Shown here: piece by piece, positions 1-11,509 of the stretch
Layout: each line of letters opens with the position of its first letter
Position numbering within the stretch: position 1 is the first letter of the stretch
Origin: Osedax fenrisi
Taxonomy: Eukaryota; Annelida; Polychaeta; Sabellida; Siboglinidae
NCBI GenBank assembly: GCA_964019155.1
Contig: OZ025243.1
Coordinates: 88,346,945-88,410,944, forward strand
DNA length: 64,000 bases
Reading direction: 5' to 3'
Program-made: the position numbers and the translations under genes
The notes under the pieces: generated by a model
Told to the model about the DNA's origin: nothing
Database searches by the model: none
What the model saw: only the letters and a program-made list of their open reading frames with translations

Positions 1-244
1 ATACATCCCATATGGGCTGATAACATAAATACTTCCGCTCTAGTTGATGTTTCACACAGTCAGTTGTTATAACTCTTTTACGGATATGTTTAGTACACGG
101 CCCGTTTAAATCAATTTTTTTTACCAATTTTATAATATTTTTATTATTATTCCTAGTTTTGTGTCGATATTTTTCGCTTTATTTTAAACTCACTACTATT
201 ATTATAATGTTATTCGTGTTGCTAAACAATAAATTATTTATCTA

Positions 245-250
<6 letters not shown>
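1..250 (+). mobile_element. LINE 3' UTR and tail
   Basis: No coding frame. The start has a CATATGGGCTGA motif. The same motif type (CATATGGG or TATATGGGCCTGACC) recurs near 6220 and 23790, next to other LINE ends. The segment closes with AATAAATTATTTATCTATCTA, the pattern of tetranucleotide tails also seen at about 4988 and 23990. I infer the 3' end of a plus-strand CR1/L2-like LINE whose coding part lies left of the window. The TATC tail has decayed or expanded into the TA array at 247-299. Confidence 0.55.
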
Positions 251-288
<38 letters not shown>

Positions 289-299
289 TATATATATAA
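247..299. repeat. (TA)n microsatellite
   Basis: About 26 TA units with one interruption, directly after the TATC tail of the preceding LINE end. Confidence 0.9.
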
Positions 300-681
300 T
301 CTCCGGTCAGGTATTACCTGCACAAATTTAAACGGAAAGGATATTGCAGTTGTTCCTGAAATTCCAAATGAAATCGAAAAACGGAACGATATTGTAAACG
401 ATAATGAAATGGTCACGAAATTCGAAAACGGAAATGATTTTTCCGATGATCCTGAAATTCCAAATGAAATCGAAAAACGGAACGATATTGTAAACGATAA
501 TGAAATGGTCACGAAATTCGAAAACGGAAATGATTTTTCCGATGATCCTGAAATTCCAAATGAAATCGAAAAACGGAACGATATTGTAAACGATAATGAA
601 ATGGTCACGAAATTCGAAAACGGAAATGATTTTTCCGATGATCCTGAAAATCCAAACGAATTCATAACATATATAGGTTAA
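286..681 (+). CDS. Open frame of 32-residue tandem repeats, unknown
   Basis: The plus frame is open from the TA array to a TAA at 679-681. It has no ATG before 409. The core at 358-645 is three copies of a 96-bp unit (starts 358, 454, 550), equal to 32 codons, so the frame is kept. Each unit encodes an acidic, Asn-rich peptide containing EIPNEIEKRNDIV and NDFSDDP. The fourth start at 646 diverges (ENPNE). The minus strand is open over the same unit with a Phe/Ser-rich translation, so openness alone does not prove coding. I do not recognise a protein family. It could be an exon of a repeat-containing protein, or simply a minisatellite whose length happens to be a multiple of three. The near-identity of the units points to recent expansion. 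Confidence 0.3.
358..645. repeat. 96-bp minisatellite, three units
   Basis: Direct tandem copies begin at 358, 454 and 550, with essentially identical units. A partial fourth unit begins at 646 and diverges after a few bases. Confidence 0.95.
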
Positions 682-684
682 CTA

Positions 685-720
<36 letters not shown>

Positions 721-1258
721 TATATTATAAAATATATCATGTGTTCGTATTATATTGTGTATAGCTTATTTTTGTTATTATTTTAGGAATATTATTTAAA
801 ATAAATATTAAATGTTACCACTAATATTAAATATATTATTAAATATTTGAATATCTTTTAAACCTATTAGTTTACTTAATGTAATCTGATATATTATATC
901 TAAATAGTAATTGTAATTGGGGTTTTGATTGTTATCGTTGGAGTTGTATACATAATGTTCACATATTTAAAAGAAAGGTTAATATTTAATATAAATATAT
1001 ATATATATATATATATTAGAAGAAGATAGATTGTAAACACTAATTGACTTGGTATTTTCCCACTCAACTTGTTAATACTTTACAATACAAACACATTATT
1101 GAAAATTATAAAAGGATGACAGCCTTTTTTAATATTGATTTTATATATCATTAGAACTATGCATTCATTTATTAATTGATAAGATTAGTAAATTAATTGG
1201 TTTAATTAAAAAATAATTCAAAATAAATGGGTTGTAAGTTAAATTGTATACTTCACTG
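682..1258. other. AT-rich spacer with two TA arrays
   Basis: TA arrays lie at about 690-716 and 989-1017. No supported gene or structured repeat is otherwise visible. Confidence 0.7.
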
Positions 1259-1361
1259 TTAAGGTACAGTCAATTTAATGTATAGAGTACAGATCGTTAA
1301 AATATCACAACAATTTACCATGTACCCTAAAGAGTGTACACGACTTTTAAACTCAATAAGG

Positions 1362-1397
<36 letters not shown>

Positions 1398-1747
1398 TTA
1401 TTGGGGTACATATATGTTAAATAACAGGGTACCTTACTGGTAAATGGAATAGGGTTCCCGGTACACTCTATATATGTATAGGGTACAGCTATGTTAAATA
1501 TTTGGGTACGTGTTTATTATATTTACATAGAAATTCAATTACACATGCAATTCAATTATCGTGCATACTATACAATTGCATTAGGGTACACGTTATCATA
1601 TAATTAGGGTACAACCAGCTAAATTCTGTAGGGTACCTTTTGATAATTTGTAGGATACTGATCGTATTTATTCAAATTGTACCCTAATTAGGCTACGGCT
1701 ATGGGGACACAACTTACACCCTAAAAAGGCACTCGATGTACCCTAAT
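1259..1747. repeat. Cluster of interspersed GGGTAC/GTACCC motifs
   Basis: About twelve copies of a short motif near TAGGGTACA lie on both strands within 490 bp (for example near 1260, 1318, 1384, 1427, 1474, 1504, 1583, 1606, 1631, 1679 and 1737). Spacing is irregular, roughly 20-100 bp. A TA array sits at about 1365-1394. The outermost motifs face each other (TTAAGGTACA on the left, TGTACCCTAA on the right). This is compatible with a MITE or foldback element with repeated subterminal motifs. It is not a regular tandem array, and no coding frame is seen. Confidence 0.55.
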
Positions 1748-2344
1748 TTTAAACAGTGTTGTGCATTGTTATCAATGTGAGGTCATCATTTTCAGTTAAA
1801 TACAGTTAAATACAATATAATAAATAATACAAATATAAATACAAATTTGTATATTAAAAGGAGAAAAATATATTTATTTATATAAATATATATTATAAAA
1901 AGCTAATAATTTATAGAAATAAACCATTTTTAGTAAATATATATATATATAACACAAATGAAATAAATACATAAAATAAATAAATGTATATAAATTAAAA
2001 AAAAATTTAAAATTAAAAAAAATAATTTATACGAAGTGGAAATACATATTTTATTATGTTTTTGTATTCATTGATTGGTGAAAAGATGATGTTAATGAAT
2101 TCCATATCTCAGGAGGTTGTTAGAGAAGCAACAAGATTTTCTATATTTTATTATTTTTGTTAAATTAATTTGTTAGATAAATTCTTATAAATATGTAAAT
2201 GTTTTGTAATAAGATATTTTAAAATTATAGGTAAATATTTAGTAATGTATCTATTTATATATTTTAAGATATTAATTTTTATAATTTCTTGAAATTTTAA
2301 GAGATTACATTTTTTTATAAATGTTATCTATATATTACTTACTT
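1748..2344. other. AT-rich spacer
   Basis: Mostly A/T with a short TA run near 1938. Nothing gene-like was seen. Confidence 0.7.
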
Positions 2345-4690
2345 TTAGTCCCGTGATAATGTTTGCCTTAACAACATACTGTATCCAGCCATTGCGATTC
2401 ACGACTTTATTCAATATATTGCAACTATAGTTGTTTCGCGTCCATTTAATCCTATTAGATATCTTATTGAACTACTGAATCTTCGACGACTTTGCTTTCG
2501 CGAATCTTCAACCATGTATTGTATTATAGTTTTACAAATATCGTCATATGTCTATACCATTTTAGTTTACGTCGTTTGATCATGTGTAACAGAGGACATA
2601 TTTGCCGATTATTGCTATCATCTTCTCTTTTACATAGGCGTTTCCAGTTATGTTATGCCGAGCAGCTTTATGTGTGATTTATTCATAAATACTTACAGTT
2701 ACTTCTGCATTGTTTCGTTAGGTCCAGGTCTCACATAAATATGATAATATTGAAAGGACGATTGAGCGGTATACATTTTACTTACAATATACGTATCGGA
2801 TGTTCCATATAATATATAGTCGTATCATTGATGAAGTCGCAAGAGCTAGTTGTCCTTTGTCAACGTTTCACCTATGTAATATAACTTATTGGCGTAATCA
2901 AGAATATTATCATATTGTATTACTTTAGTATGAAGAGATGAGTCATTACTCTTTACCATTACCTTTTTTATGAACTGATTTCCGTGTTATTTCTGCTAGC
3001 ACATTTAGACAGCTGATTGGTCATATCTTGAAGCTATTTATCGTATACATGTACATATACATTTAATTTGCAAATTCCATATTCCACACTGGCCTACCAC
3101 CTATTTATATATATAGCTTTATATTTTCTTGTACTTAAGATATGATTTCCTCAAGGAATATATTAAAAGTACAATTGATAGTAGAAAACCTGTTCGTACA
3201 CCGACCGTTACATTTAATGAATTTCTTAGGTTGTTACTAATCATGAATATATTGGAAGTGTTACTATATAAATATGTAATCATTGCGATTAATTCATTAT
3301 GGATACTACTCTTTTGAAATATTGACTACAGTCCTATGGTCAATAGTACACAGTCCACATATTAAGCTAAGGCTTCTGTAGTTTGAACATTTTGTTCATG
3401 TCACCTTTCTTGTGGATGAGTATTACTAATGATTGGATCAATTAGGTAGGCAATATTTTATTAGCTCAAGATTGTTGGTATATATATAGGTGAGGAGCTT
3501 AGTTGTCACTTCCCCGTTGTTTAATTAGTTTGCTTGAAATATTGTCAATTCCTGACTATTTCCCTTATTTTACTGTTTTTACGGCAACAATAAATTCTGT
3601 TTTGAGTATTATCAGATGATGGTATGAGTCTTTACTGAGAAGTTCAGCATTACTAGTATACTATTATCTGGTTTTAAAGGGTAATTATATAAGTTGCGAC
3701 AGTATTCATTCCAGCGGTTTAGAATCGGTAAGTCTTCAGATAGTGGTTTACCATTACTGTCTTCGATGATGAAAGTAGTTCATCCTGATGATTTCGTTAT
3801 AATTGTCAGTGTTTTATAATCTATCTTTTTATGTCTTACTCATCTCATATCGCAATAGATATTGTGATGTCTTCCGAATATTTATATTGATTTTTCTGTA
3901 ATGTTATCTAGATCAGAGTGTGACATTTTGGAATATTTCGGTCTGTCGATATTGAATCGGATTCGTGTTGATTGCAGATACTATTTTGATCGCAGTTTAA
4001 GGCCAAGTTTACACAACATAATATCGTTTTCGCTATTTATTTCAGTACCTGGGTAAGTTCATGTTGCACTTCGAATAATGCTGAACTTAAATCTTTGTGG
4101 AGATAATATATAGTCAATGTTATTGTGTCACTGTGTGACACTCATCATATATGGTAGCCTACCTATGATACATCGACATGTCAATCATCTACCATATACG
4201 GCGAGATAAATAAAGCACGAAAATCGTACGTGTAAACAATATAACACTAGGTTACATGTTGTAATTATTTAGTTGTTGAATTACTTTCTCGGTGGTTTCA
4301 TAGATTTCTTTAATTTCATTATCTAAATAGTTTTTTGTTGGGGCGTAAACTTGAATGATGGTTCGAATACGTGTTTATTGTTTTTGCTTTAACTAGGATA
4401 AATATAATTATTCTAGAAATGGTATAATAATTAATCACTGAACCAGTAAATACTCAACACCTTCGAAATATATGTCCTGTCCGCTATAGTATAACATATG
4501 TCCGTCATCATTGTTAGTTTCCTATCTATTCATGTCATCCTTGTTTCTGAGAGACCTATTATGTCACATCTATATTGATTTAATTCATTTGTGAGTTCCT
4601 CAAGTACACCACACCATATTAGTGTACGTACATTCCATGATTCTACAGTAATGATTGATTCGTATATAAAATGAAAATAAAAAATCGATA
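2345..4690 (-). pseudogene. RTE-type LINE relic: EN and RT, many frameshifts
   Basis: Reading the minus strand from about 4670 down, short peptides in changing frames follow the order of an RTE-like EN-RT polyprotein. The EN start is ESWNVRTL then CDIIGLSETR (4560-4660). A linker peptide LNRWNEYCRNLYNYP lies near 3690. The RT region holds ILIHKKGD (about 3410), TVGVRTG then LFNIFLEE (about 3150-3210) and GGRPVWNMEFA (about 3080). A C-terminal NGWIQYVVKANIITG lies near 2360. The finger/palm order and the C-terminal tail are typical of the RTE group whose EN is often annotated as craniofacial-development-protein-2-like. The YADD box itself is lost. No frame longer than about 60 codons survives, so this is an old, inactive copy. 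Exact ends are uncertain. Confidence 0.75.
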
Positions 4691-4799
4691 TCAAATATAT
4701 ATGTATGTATACATTATTTTTGTTATTATTATTATTTTGATTTTTTTTAATGTCAAATTTTGTCTGTCTACTTAATGTATTTTATTTATTTATTATTAT

Positions 4800-5020
4800 C
4801 TTTTATGTAAATACGAAATAGATAGTTAACTATAATTAAACAATCAATGTTCCTGTCCCCTGTATGAATAAATTACTGGCAACAACCCGAAAAGACCAAG
4901 GTCTTATTTTGAAGCCATTTTGATAAGAAGAAAGAAACGAAAAAGAATACTAAATCAAAAAATAGAACGACATTAATTACTCCAATAAACTATATCTATC
5001 TATCTATCTATCTATATATT
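4800..5020 (+). mobile_element. LINE 3' end with TATC tail
   Basis: A non-coding stretch ends in CAATAAACTA followed by about six TATC units at 4994-5017. The same ending occurs at 23990-24015, where it closes a recognisable LINE. This is inferred to be the 3' UTR of a related element. Confidence 0.5.
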
Positions 5021-5084
5021 TCCAGGTTACTATTATAACTTATGATCTCTTTTTGCTCTTCCATTAGCTAACTTAGAAGTTCCA

Positions 5085-5158
5085 TCCTGATTAGTACCGA
5101 TGGGTAGCGCGATAGTTTTTTGTCCGGGCATCGGTCGATCCGGCATGGAATTGTTGTG
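5085..5158 (+). other. GC-rich island, possible tRNA-like SINE head
   Basis: About 70 bp are clearly richer in G/C than their surroundings. GGGTAGCGCGATAG could be a pol III A box, and GGTCGATCCGG, about 25 bp further on, resembles a B box (GGTTCGANNCC). I could not fold a full cloverleaf by eye, so this is a suggestion only. Confidence 0.2.
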
Positions 5159-5159
5159 T

Positions 5160-5820
5160 GTTGTTAATATCATTATGGATTATTGTTTGATGCTTTATAT
5201 ATATCTAGATTAAAAGATAAACATCATTTTGTTATTACTCTATTTTACACAAAATAGATGAACAATAATTTAGATGACTTTTAAAAATACTAAGCTACAT
5301 TTGTATAAGATTTTTTATAGGTATAAGGAAATTGTTGTTATTTCGATAATATTTTATATTGAAGTATATATTAAAGTCATTAATTATTATATATTATAAA
5401 CAATTTAGATAAATTTAGAAACTAAATCACCCCACATACAGATCGTATAGTATTAATTTTATTGTATTATCAATATTATAAATATTCTGATTGGAATATT
5501 TTAGCCATATTTCAGTAATTATAATAATGGAAAATATATGCATAATATTATTTAAAAATAATTAATTTGATCATGATTACGAACTAAGATTCTAGAATTA
5601 CTAGGTATTATAGATCAAAGTATAGTGCATATATTTACATGAATTTATATGTATGACATCGTAGTAAAGGCAATCATCTGTGACATTAACATAAAATCGT
5701 AAAGTAATATAATAGTCATGAATAGAATTTTGTTTAGAATTAGAATAAGTAAAAGTAAAGTGTAATTTTTAAATGATATATTAAATATGAATGAATTTAT
5801 TTACCAAATATTTGCTATAA
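5160..5820. other. AT-rich spacer
   Basis: No gene, RNA or repeat that I can support. Confidence 0.7.
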
Positions 5821-5821
5821 T

Positions 5822-6055
<234 letters not shown>

Positions 6056-6129
6056 TAATGGTAATAGTCGAGATATGATAATATATCTAATATCGATAAT
6101 GAAGTCACATAATGTAACATAATAAAGTG

Positions 6130-6262
6130 ATATAGATATATGCATGCAGCCGTGCAAGTAACGAACCTTGAGGAATTGCCAAATAGACCATGCGAGAAGT
6201 CTCGGGTTGGTCAGGCTCATATGGGTTGGTCAGGTCCTGGGTTGTTAAATCCATAAATTGTT
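6130..6262. repeat. Dispersed TE fragment with GGGTTGGTCAGG motif
   Basis: GGGTTGGTCAGG occurs twice (about 6208 and 6226). The string TCGGGTTGGTCAGGC is present in reverse orientation near 23790 inside a LINE 3' UTR. I read it as a scrap of the same 3' UTR family in minus orientation. Confidence 0.4.
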
Positions 6263-6439
6263 ATGTTTTGTTGACATAATCGTCGTATGATCAATCAGAC
6301 AATATCTCCTGACAATCATAAGCAAGCTACATGCATATCTATATGCACTATTAAAATACGTACATAAAAAATATCATACTTATAAGTAATAATAAATAAT
6401 ACAGTGAGTAAGCAAACTCAATTACTCAAATAACTCAAA

Positions 6440-8560
6440 TACTCAACATATTTGTAAAATTACGAAAAAAGTGTGATATAATAAAATGTATATAAATAAT
6501 TTTAATAAAATAATAAAGGGTAATAAATGGACAAATAACTTTTCCATTCCAATCTGTATTGACTCTGAGCTTGGATATTGAGATCGTGTAGGATCTGGTG
6601 AATAATATAATATTAAATATAAAACCTGTATATATTAGATTCTTAATTTTAATACAAAATTGTTTTAATGTAATACTACTATACATAGATTTTAGAGACA
6701 TTGTAAGATTGTTCCAGCATCTAGGTCATTATTTGTTATATTAAATTTTGTACACTTATTTTTTGCAAAAGGGTTTATAAATCTATATGATTCTCGCATG
6801 TTGTATTTTTAATAATATCTTATCAAATAATTAGCAAGTCTTTGAGGGATCATACCTTTTATAACTCTGAACATGAATTTACTGGCATTAACAAATAGTA
6901 GTTCTTTAAAAGTAAAGATTCGCTGTTGTTTATAGATATAATCAATATTAGTTCTACAATTTTTCCTATATAATAATCGTATAGCTTTATTTTGAGCTAT
7001 AGATATATGTCTCGTAGTTATTTCATAATTTGTACCCCAAATATGGGTACAGTAGATAATATGACAATGAAATACAGAGTAGTATAATAGTTTTAGAATG
7101 TGAATAGGTAATATTTTATTTTATTTTCTTAGAATTGAAATGATATAGTATAATTTAGATTTAACCAAATTTGTATGAATTTTCCAGTTCATATTAGTAT
7201 CAATTGTAACACCAAGAAACTCTATAGAATTTTTCTGAATAATTCTAGTATTATGTAATATAATAGCTAGTTTAATTTTATCATTATTAAATACTATAAA
7301 GTTTGTTTTATTTAAATTAATTGTTAGTTTGTTAATAGAAAGCCAAGTATATCTAGATGTTTTAAAGTATTTTTCATATCAATTTCAAGTTCAACAACAT
7401 TATTTGTATGGAAAGTAATTGAGGTATCATCAGCAAATAGTACAAAATGACCTAGAGATTTAATATTTAATATATCATTTATATATATCAAGAATAGTAA
7501 GGGTCCAAGGACTGAACCTCGAGATACACCATATTTAATATTATTTAGTTGTGATTTAGAACTATTATAAGATACATATTGATTTCTGTTGCTAAGGAAA
7601 GATACTAACAATTTAAGAACCACTCCTCGAAAACCATACTTCTCTAACTTTATCATCAGAATATCGTGACTGATGGATTCGAATGCTTTCTTTAAGTCAA
7701 TCGATATAGTAGCACAGTATTTATTTTTATTCAAGGATATGATCCCAGTTAGATTCGATAATGCATCCGAAGTTGAAACCCCTTTTTAAAACCGTATTGG
7801 GCATTGTTCATCACTTTGTTTTTCTCCATGAAATCTAGAAATCTATGTTTTAATACTTTTTCTATAATTTTAGAAAAAGGCGATAATAAAGAAATAGGTC
7901 TGTAATTAGTTGGATCATTAATGTCACCTGATTTATGTATGGTTATAACTTTAGCTATTTTTAGGAAATTTGGAAATATGCCTTGTATGATACAGATATT
8001 TATTAAATGTGATAAAGGATTAAATATTGAAGTAATTATCTGTGTTATCAATTTAAAAGAAAAATTATGATAATCAGTACTATTTTTTGGTTTAGAATTA
8101 AAAACAAATTTAATTATTTCATCAGGGCTAGTAGGGGTGATAAATAATGAATTTGGATTAATATTAGTTATATAATTAGTTACTTCATTATTATCAATAT
8201 CATTACCTAATTTAGTAGCTAACTTTTCACCGATATTGCAAAATAACTTATTAAATTTCTCACAACGTATATTATCATCTATTGTGTTAGATATTGTATT
8301 GTATTTTTGTCCATATATTATAGAATTTATTTTTTTCCAAACTTGTTTAGGATTGTATCTATTGTCAGTGAAATACTTACTATGATAATTACTCTCAGCT
8401 TTGATAAGAATTTTTGAAAGATACTTTTTATACTCCTTATATATGATTTCATTGATACTAGATTTATTAATTTTAAACTTATAGAATAATTTTTTTTTTA
8501 AATATACATTTAATTAACCCATTGAAAAGCCAACATCTATTTTTAAGTACATTTTTTTTA
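6440..8560 (-). pseudogene. RT domain and C-terminus of the nested LINE
   Basis: Two adjoining frames give a near-complete RT. The 7749-8051 stretch carries KVITIHKSGDINDPTNYRP and an NAQYGF motif. The 7324-7734 stretch carries ISIDLKKAFESISHDIL (first catalytic Asp), SRGSVLGPLLFLIYIND and FADDTSI (catalytic FADD box). A frameshift lies between them at about 7740-7750. Further down come INKLTINLNKTNF, EFLGVTIDTNMNWKIH and a C-terminal region with NKAIRLLYRKNCR (about 6935-7010), ending near 6440. Upstream, 8060-8550 is still weakly coding in broken frames and corresponds to the EN-RT linker. The catalytic residues survive, but frameshifts and in-frame stops make it non-functional. Confidence 0.8.
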
Positions 8561-8561
8561 T

Positions 8562-8822
8562 TTAATTTTTTTTTACAACGGAATTTTTCTTTTGTAATAA
8601 TATAAATGAATCATGCGGATCATTTAATAAATAGAGAGCATCCCAATTATATTCTAAAAGATATTGTTTAATTTCGCTTATATTTTTTTGTGACATATAA
8701 TATTCGTTCTCATCATTTATATTTATAACTTTATTAAAGTTATTCATTTTGTGAATACAAAATACAGGTAAATGGTCTAGGCCTAACACTATCGAAACAA
8801 CGAAGTAGAAGATAACCAGCAA
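8562..8822 (-). pseudogene. C-terminal end of LINE endonuclease
   Basis: The minus frame contains LGLDHLPVFCIHKMN. The DHLPVF string matches the SDHxPV/F motif near the end of LINE apurinic-type endonucleases and contains the catalytic His. It is cut off on its N-terminal side exactly where the plus-strand RTE-like fragment begins, and it should join the GDFNID half at 9601-9645. Confidence 0.7.
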
Positions 8823-9600
8823 TCAAGATAACAGATGTAGATTATACTGAAGATCTTGTAGATTTGTACTACTTATATTTGCAGATTATAGCAGAAATGC
8901 TGAAAACCTACTGAATGTCTTATAAGAACGTGGGAAAATAGTAGGTCTCAAAGTAAATATTAAAAAGACGCAACACATGAACATCAACAAAATCTATAGA
9001 TGGGGAAGTCTTGAAAAATGTCGATAATTTGATTTATCTTGGAAGCGAAATAGAATCGACCGATAACGAAATAAAAATAAGAATAAGTAAATCCTGGGCA
9101 GCTCTATACAAGTTAAGTTCCATATGGAAATCACCACTCTGTATAACTTTAAAGAGGAACTTCTTCAGAGCCGTGGTATAATCTGTTTTATTATACCGCT
9201 CTGAAGCTTGGACCCTAACTAAAAAATATGAGAAAAAGCTCGATGGTACTTAAACAATAATGTTGAGAGCCATATTAAATATATCATGGAAAGAGCATCC
9301 AAAGAAGATTCGCCTTTACGGAAATATTCCACCACTAACAAGTATAATACTTATACGAAGAACACGTTTCGCAGGCCATTGTTATCGAAGTGAGGAAGAA
9401 ATCGTAAAAGATGTTTTGTTGTGGACAGCGAACCATGGAACAACAAATATTGGACGACCCAGAAAAACCTATGTAAAACAGATATGTGATGATATGGGAA
9501 TGACGACTGAAGAACTGAAGACAGCTATGAAAGACAGGATGACGTGGAAGAAAATTGTTGAAAGTGCTCGGAAAACTATCCCGATCCGGTATGGTAAGGT
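8823..9600 (+). mobile_element. 5'-truncated RTE-like LINE fragment inserted in EN
   Basis: The plus strand carries the C-terminal part of another RT. A degraded palm start is at 8830-8880 (VDYTEDLVDL in place of YADDL). LENVDNLIYLGSEIES-like coding lies at about 9010-9055, and YRSEAWTLT-like coding near 9200. An open frame at 9260-9622 contains RFAGHCYRSEEEIVKD and GRPRKTYVKQICDDMG. These C-terminal motifs are typical of RTE-like LINEs. An in-frame stop precedes 9260. The fragment interrupts the minus-strand endonuclease, so it inserted later. I saw no clear target-site duplication. Confidence 0.7.
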
Positions 9601-10230
9601 AATTGTAATATATCTATATTAAAGTCACCGCATAGATATAGAATATTGTCAGTAGTAAATGTATCAAATAAGTTATAAATGATTCAGACAAATTTATTAT
9701 ATCGAATTCTGGATATTTATATATACCACTTATTATAATATGCTTAGAGTTTGGAATTGTTATTTTAACTGTTACCATATCAAATTGATTTGGTGAAGTT
9801 GTGCAAAGTGCATCAATTGAAATATATTTTAATTTTTTACTAATAAATAATGATATCCCTCCACCACGTTTGTGATCTCTGGTTATATGTATATTATTAT
9901 AATCTTATATGTAATATAGATCTGTATTATATGTTTCATGTTTCATATTACATGTTTCACTTATAACTATAACATTAAATTTATGACTTAATGATTTAGA
10001 TAATTAGTAATTTCAATGTAATTTTTGACTAGACTACGTGCATTAAAATGTATTATTGAAAAAGTAGTATTTATGTTGGATGAATCTACTTTGATATCAT
10101 AATTATAGTTACATTGGTTATCAATACTATTATAAAGTTGTTGAGTTGGATACTTTAGAATATCGTTTTCACTATTAATAGCATTATCAAAATTATGCAA
10201 TGTCTGAATATAACGATATAGTATTTAGAT
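9601..10230 (-). pseudogene. N-terminal two-thirds of LINE endonuclease
   Basis: The minus-strand frame starting near 10200 contains FSIIHFNARSLVKNY (EN start motif), then NVIVISETC (catalytic Glu region, about 9960), RDHKRGGGISLFISKK (about 9850) and CGDFNID (about 9620), where it stops at the nested insertion. Each matches the order expected for a Jockey/CR1 endonuclease. A frameshift or stop lies between 9990 and 9900. Confidence 0.75.
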
Positions 10231-10281
10231 TATTAATATTAACATTAGAAGATTGATTATACATTTAAATGATTGATGATA

Positions 10282-10877
10282 GGGGAGGGAAGGGTGTTAT
10301 GACCGATATTTTTATTACCTTACAAGAAACAAAATATATCATACTAATATTGGATATTATGATCCAATAAGTTGTCTATACAATTACAATATGTTGTTCT
10401 AAATAATGGCTATCAACATTTATTCATTTAATTATTTGTATTCAAATCAATTGATTTTTATTAAAAAGCAATTTTCCGTATAAATAGAGATAAAATACAC
10501 TAGTGCGGGTATTTTGGTCGATAGTTCCGAAATAACCACTAGGATCGCGCCATGTATTCAAATACGTACTATTTTTATAATTAGAAAATACATTTTATCA
10601 AATACACACGCACTTTTAAATTAAATATAAAAATAATTAATCGTTATCCCATTTAGTTTTACTTATATTCATCTACAAACTTTTTTTTCGATAAAAATTA
10701 CGATTATTTGATTTTTTTCTCTAATCAAAAATCAATAATTAATATTGATATAAATAAAAAATGATGTACACTATAATTCTTAGAATTCAATTATCTACAT
10801 TTTTCGTATATATCATTTTTTGATAACTATAATGGTTCTTGAAATATCGTTATCGGCCACAATACCCTTCTCTCCCC
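10282..10877. mobile_element. MITE-1 with TA flanks and GGGG-TIRs
   Basis: The left end GGGGAGGGAAGGGTGTTATG and the reverse complement of the right end (GGGGAGAGAAGGGTATTGTG) match over roughly 26 bp with four mismatches. TA dinucleotides abut both ends (10280-10281 and 10878-10879), as for Tc1/mariner-type insertion. The interior has no coding frame, so it is non-autonomous. It sits between the ORF1 and EN parts of the minus-strand LINE. Confidence 0.8.
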
Positions 10878-10949
10878 TATATAATTGTAATGTTATGCAA
10901 TAAGATGATATATTTGATGTATTGCTTTATATAAATTACTGGTTCTTAC

Positions 10950-11500
10950 ACTAGATTCTTTAATTGAGATGTATCAGATATATAAATATTGTTATTATTA
11001 TCATCTATATTAATATATACTTTATTATTATAAACCCGAGTTTTAATATTTTTTTTAGATTTTACTAATTTTCTGGTACTATATAAAATATTATCTGTTT
11101 CTATGGAATGTTTAATATTAATGTAATACTTTGAAACTTTTTATTTTAATTTATTTTTTAATATTTCTATTACTATGTCGTGATTAGTAAATTTAATAAA
11201 ATATTTGTCATCAGTCTGTGTATTATTGGAAGTATCTTTATTTGTATGTGAATTATTATTAAATTTATTAATGTTAACAATAGATTCTTTATTCAATTCA
11301 TAATCAAGCTTAGAGTTAATAAAGTTAATTAAATTATCTTTGTTTTGATAATCTAAATTATCATCTTTATTCAAGTTTGTAAATATTAAGGTATTATTAT
11401 TATTCTCGTTATCAAGTTTGTTTAAGGATCTAGTTAGCTGTTTTATTGGTAGTTCACCTAAAGTATCTTTATTATTTTTAAATTCTGTATTGATTAAATA
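10950..11500 (-). pseudogene. LINE ORF1, FP25-like nucleic-acid-binding protein
   Basis: The minus frame from about 11490 has PIKQLTRSLNK, then NTLIFTNL, DNLINFINSKLDYEL and KYFIKFTNHDIVIEILKNK. After a stop and frame change it continues with SIETDNILYSTRKLVKSK and an IYISDTSQLKNL ending near 10955. This succession (RRM-like core then a basic C-terminal block) is characteristic of Jockey/CR1 ORF1 proteins related to baculovirus FP25. Its expected role is RNA chaperone in the retrotransposon RNP. It lies upstream of the matching EN in the same orientation, separated only by MITE-1. It is non-functional because of the internal stop. Confidence 0.6.
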
Positions 11501-11509
11501 TATTAATTA

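Larger units (their letters stand above)
6440..11500 (-). mobile_element. Jockey/CR1-like LINE (ORF1, EN, RT) with two nested insertions
   Basis: On the minus strand, coding traces run in canonical order: an FP25-like ORF1 (11500-10950), EN N-terminus (10230-9601), EN C-terminus (8822-8562) and RT (8560-6440). The order is interrupted by a TIR element with TA flanks (10282-10877) and by a plus-strand RTE-like fragment (8823-9600). The EN break falls between GDFNID and DHLPVF, which should lie within one domain, so the insertion is clearly secondary. The element is dead (several frameshifts) but still fairly well conserved. Confidence 0.8.

Noticed and set aside
2492..3317. Two plus-strand frames of about 60 codons
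   Set aside because: They lie antisense to the RTE relic and have no motif.
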